8,138 nt of DNA, from assembly GCA_900551205.1 (NCBI GenBank), contig URUW01000074.1, positions 1 through 8,138 of the forward strand, read 5' to 3'. The stretch is from an uncultured Collinsella sp. (GTDB lineage: Bacteria > Actinomycetota > Coriobacteriia > Coriobacteriales > Coriobacteriaceae). The notes beneath the pieces are model-generated. The model saw only the letters and a list, made by a program, of their open reading frames with translations. It made no database searches and was not told the DNA's origin. Shown one piece after another: positions 6,719 to 8,138 of the stretch (positions are counted from its first letter, which is position 1; every line of letters begins with the position of its first letter). The translations under genes and the position numbers were made by a program.

Positions 6719-6778
6719 GCTGACCAAAAGCTGACCAGCCCGTCAAGCTCGTGGCAAGGTTTTGGTCAGCACGTCAGC
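6719..6778. repeat. Cluster of GCTGACCA half-sites upstream of the tad operon
   Basis: On the plus strand, GCTGACCA occurs at 6719-6726 and again at 6730-6737, an 11-base period or about one helical turn. The reverse, TGGTCAGC, occurs at 6763-6770, and a partial GTCAGC at 6773-6778. The two pairs face each other across about 25 bases. GCTGACCAAAA (6719-6729) and TTTTGGTCAGC (6760-6770) form a perfect 11-bp inverted repeat. The arrangement resembles a multi-site operator or activator region directly upstream of the candidate -35 box. If transcribed, it could also form alternative hairpins. Confidence 0.6.
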
Positions 6779-6808
6779 AAACTGTATGTTTCGAAGCTTT
6801 TCCGCAGC

Positions 6809-6843
6809 AAAAAAAGCCGTCTCCCGAACAGTTGGGAGACGGC
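6809..6843 (-). terminator. Intrinsic terminator of rsgA
   Basis: Read on the minus strand, a perfect 10-bp stem (GCCGTCTCCC and its complement, 6843-6834 and 6825-6816) with an 8-base loop is followed by seven U residues (6815-6809). It begins 18 bases after the rsgA stop codon. It separates rsgA from the tad operon. Confidence 0.93.
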
Positions 6844-6861
6844 TGTCATAGGAAAAATCAA

Positions 6862-8046
6862 TTACAGATGGACATCGGGATCGAGCATTTGAGCGCTCAC
6901 GCGCATGGATGACGCCAGGTTTTGGAACGTTTCCAGACGCAGGCTATCGATCTGCCCGGCGTCCTCGGCCTCGCGAACGGCGCAGCCCGGCTCATGGGTA
7001 TGCGTGCAATCGCCAAACCGGCACGCGCGCGATGCCTCGACAATCTCGGGGAAAGCGCGCGCCAGACCCCGCTCGTGACCCACGAGCGGCAGGCTGCGCA
7101 GGCCCGGGGCATCGGCGATCACGCCGGCGTCGCCCGGCAGTGCCACCATCACGCGCGCGACGGTAGTGTGACGGCCCTGATCGTCGCGTTCGCGCACACC
7201 GCCGGTCGCCAACGTATCGTGGCCCAGCAGCGCATTGAGCAGCGTCGACTTGCCGGCACCCGACTCGCCCAGAATCATGGCGCAGCTCCCGGCGGGCACG
7301 CAGGCACGGACCTCGTCCAGGCCGCGGCCCTCGGCAGAGGACGTCACGATCACACGCACGTCCGGACCCACCAGGCGGCGCGCGCGGTCCAGATCGCGCT
7401 CGAGCTCCTCGGCATCGCAGCGATCAGCTTTGGTGAGTACCACCACCGGCTCGGCATCGCAGTCGAGCGCCAACACCAGCGAGCGCGCCACGCGGTCGAG
7501 CAGCACCTCACCGGCACCGAGCGCCTGCACGATTAGCACGCTATCCACGTTGGAGCAGAGCACCTGGCGCTCTCCGCGGGCACGGCCGCGCCAACGCTCA
7601 AAGCTCGTACGGCGCGGCAGCACGCATTCAATCACGCCCATATCGTGCCCGGGAGCGCGGCGCACCGCCACACGATCGCCCACGGCAGGCAGCAGGACCT
7701 CGTCCCCACCGCGCGACTTGGCAAATCCCACGGCATGCTCGGCGCGGAAGGTATCGTCGGCAGTCGCCACCAGCGGAAACCCACGATCCAAGCGCACCAC
7801 GGCGCCAAGTTGCATCTGCTCGGGCTCCTCGGCATGTGCGCAGAAATCATCAAAGGCAGCCTGCTGAGCTTCATCGACCGGCAGGTCATCAAACGCCGGA
7901 ACATCCTGCAGCGCGTCAAGCCCCGGTACACTCGCCAGCAACTCCTCAGCAGATGCAGGGGGTTCGGTCGCGAGCTTCCGACGACGATCGCGCTTAGCCC
8001 GCGCCCCCGTCGTCTTTTTCTTCGCTTTAGCCTTAGCCTTGCCCAC
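6862..8046 (-). CDS. rsgA: RsgA (YjeQ), ribosome small-subunit assembly GTPase
   Basis: Circularly permuted GTPase that acts late in 30S ribosome maturation. The protein has 394 residues. A Lys/Arg-rich N-terminal extension (1-24) and an acidic stretch precede an OB-fold domain (about 78-160). GTPase motifs follow in the permuted order: G4 TKAD (205-208), G5 SSAEG (236-240), G1 GESGAGKST (260-268), G2 GRHTT (291-295), G3 DAPG (312-315). The zinc knuckle has C342, C347, H349 and C355 in the usual C-x4-C-x-H-x5-C spacing. G4 has Thr in place of the common Asn. The GTG at 8046 is chosen because GGGAGG (8057-8052) lies 5 bases upstream. An ATG at 8124 would add 26 residues that read as a false membrane helix across the leader. 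The N-terminal extension makes it longer than the roughly 350 residues of E. coli RsgA. The neighbouring tad operon is functionally unrelated. Confidence 0.96.
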   Translation of the reverse strand: MGKAKAKAKKKTTGARAKRDRRRKLATEPPASAEELLASVPGLDALQDVPAFDDLPVDEAQQAAFDDFCAHAEEPEQMQLGAVVRLDRGFPLVATADDTFRAEHAVGFAKSRGGDEVLLPAVGDRVAVRRAPGHDMGVIECVLPRRTSFERWRGRARGERQVLCSNVDSVLIVQALGAGEVLLDRVARSLVLALDCDAEPVVVLTKADRCDAEELERDLDRARRLVGPDVRVIVTSSAEGRGLDEVRACVPAGSCAMILGESGAGKSTLLNALLGHDTLATGGVRERDDQGRHTTVARVMVALPGDAGVIADAPGLRSLPLVGHERGLARAFPEIVEASRACRFGDCTHTHEPGCAVREAEDAGQIDSLRLETFQNLASSMRVSAQMLDPDVHL

Positions 8047-8051
8047 AGATG

Positions 8052-8057
8052 CCTCCC
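8052..8057 (-). promoter_or_regulatory. Ribosome binding site deciding the rsgA start
   Basis: GGGAGG on the minus strand, 5 bases before the GTG at 8046. It supports the GTG start over the upstream ATG codons. Confidence 0.75.
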
Positions 8058-8088
8058 AGCACAAAACCACACAACTGAGCAGGTATGT

Positions 8089-8097
8089 TACATAGCA
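8089..8097 (-). promoter_or_regulatory. Candidate extended -10 of rsgA
   Basis: TGC followed by TATGTA on the minus strand (8097-8089) resembles an extended -10 element, about 45 bases before the rsgA GTG. No good -35 box lies at the normal distance. The hexamer overlaps a small palindrome, TATGTTACATA (8084-8094). Weak evidence. Confidence 0.3.
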
Positions 8098-8138
8098 TGC
8101 GTATTCGATAAGCATTGAAATCAAAAAAGATTTTTCCC

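Noticed and set aside
5865..6734. Plus-strand open frame of 289 codons
   Set aside because: It is a shadow of cpaB on the opposite strand, rich in Arg and His, with no domain-like features.
8047..8124. Longer RsgA starting at the ATG at 8124
   Set aside because: The extra residues have no ribosome site and span the leader and probable promoter, while GTG 8046 has GGGAGG at 5-base spacing.
8104..8138. A/T-rich tract at the right edge as a terminator
   Set aside because: It has A and T runs and a weak 5-bp pairing only. It may be promoter-proximal AT-rich DNA for rsgA, but no upstream gene is visible to judge.
1..8138. Search for tRNA, CRISPR, insertion sequences or a novel defence system
   Set aside because: No tRNA-like fold, regular repeat-spacer pattern, transposase or defence-type domain was seen. 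The whole window is explained by rsgA and the tad operon.

Overview
The window is a high-GC stretch in which every supported gene lies on the minus strand. It is best read from right to left. It holds a housekeeping GTPase gene (rsgA) with its own terminator, then an intergenic control region of about 250 bases, then a tightly packed operon for a Tad (tight adherence, Flp type IVc) pilus. The operon runs off the left edge. The likely source is a high-GC monoderm (Gram-positive) bacterium, most plausibly a Coriobacteriia member such as Collinsella or a relative. That assignment is an inference from base composition, from protein resemblance recalled without a search, and from the lack of an outer-membrane secretin gene between cpaB and cpaE.

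Layout from right to left. Bases 8047-8138 are the rsgA leader with a weak promoter candidate. Bases 6862-8046 are rsgA, a circularly permuted ribosome-assembly GTPase. Bases 6809-6843 are a clear intrinsic terminator. Bases 6609-6808 are the tad control region: a TTGACA box inside an inverted repeat, and a cluster of four to five GCTGAC-type half-sites in opposed orientation. Then follow cpaB (5949-6608), cpaE/tadZ (4300-5952), cpaF/tadA (2975-4303), tadB (2077-3002, interrupted by a one-base frameshift near 2480), tadC (1439-2080), flp (1195-1428), a membrane-anchored protein of unknown function (668-1231), a small TadE/Flp-like pseudopilin (448-666), and the start of a larger TadE-like pseudopilin (473 to beyond base 1).

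How the genes work together: CpaF is the hexameric motor ATPase, and TadB plus TadC form the inner-membrane platform that it drives. CpaE/TadZ places the machine in the cell, and CpaB is a membrane-anchored assembly protein. Flp is the major pilin, and the two TadE-like proteins are minor pseudopilins. All three pilin-like proteins share one processing motif (A|Q-x-T-x-E), so one prepilin peptidase, not encoded here, probably matures all of them. Four-base start/stop overlaps (GTGA, ATGA) and ribosome sites inside upstream genes suggest translational coupling along the operon.

The main oddities are the tadB frameshift, which would disable the platform if it is real; the repeat cluster before cpaB; a strong hairpin just after flp; and the uncharacterised 187-residue protein between the major pilin and the pseudopilins. 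No RNA genes, insertion sequences or CRISPR arrays were seen.
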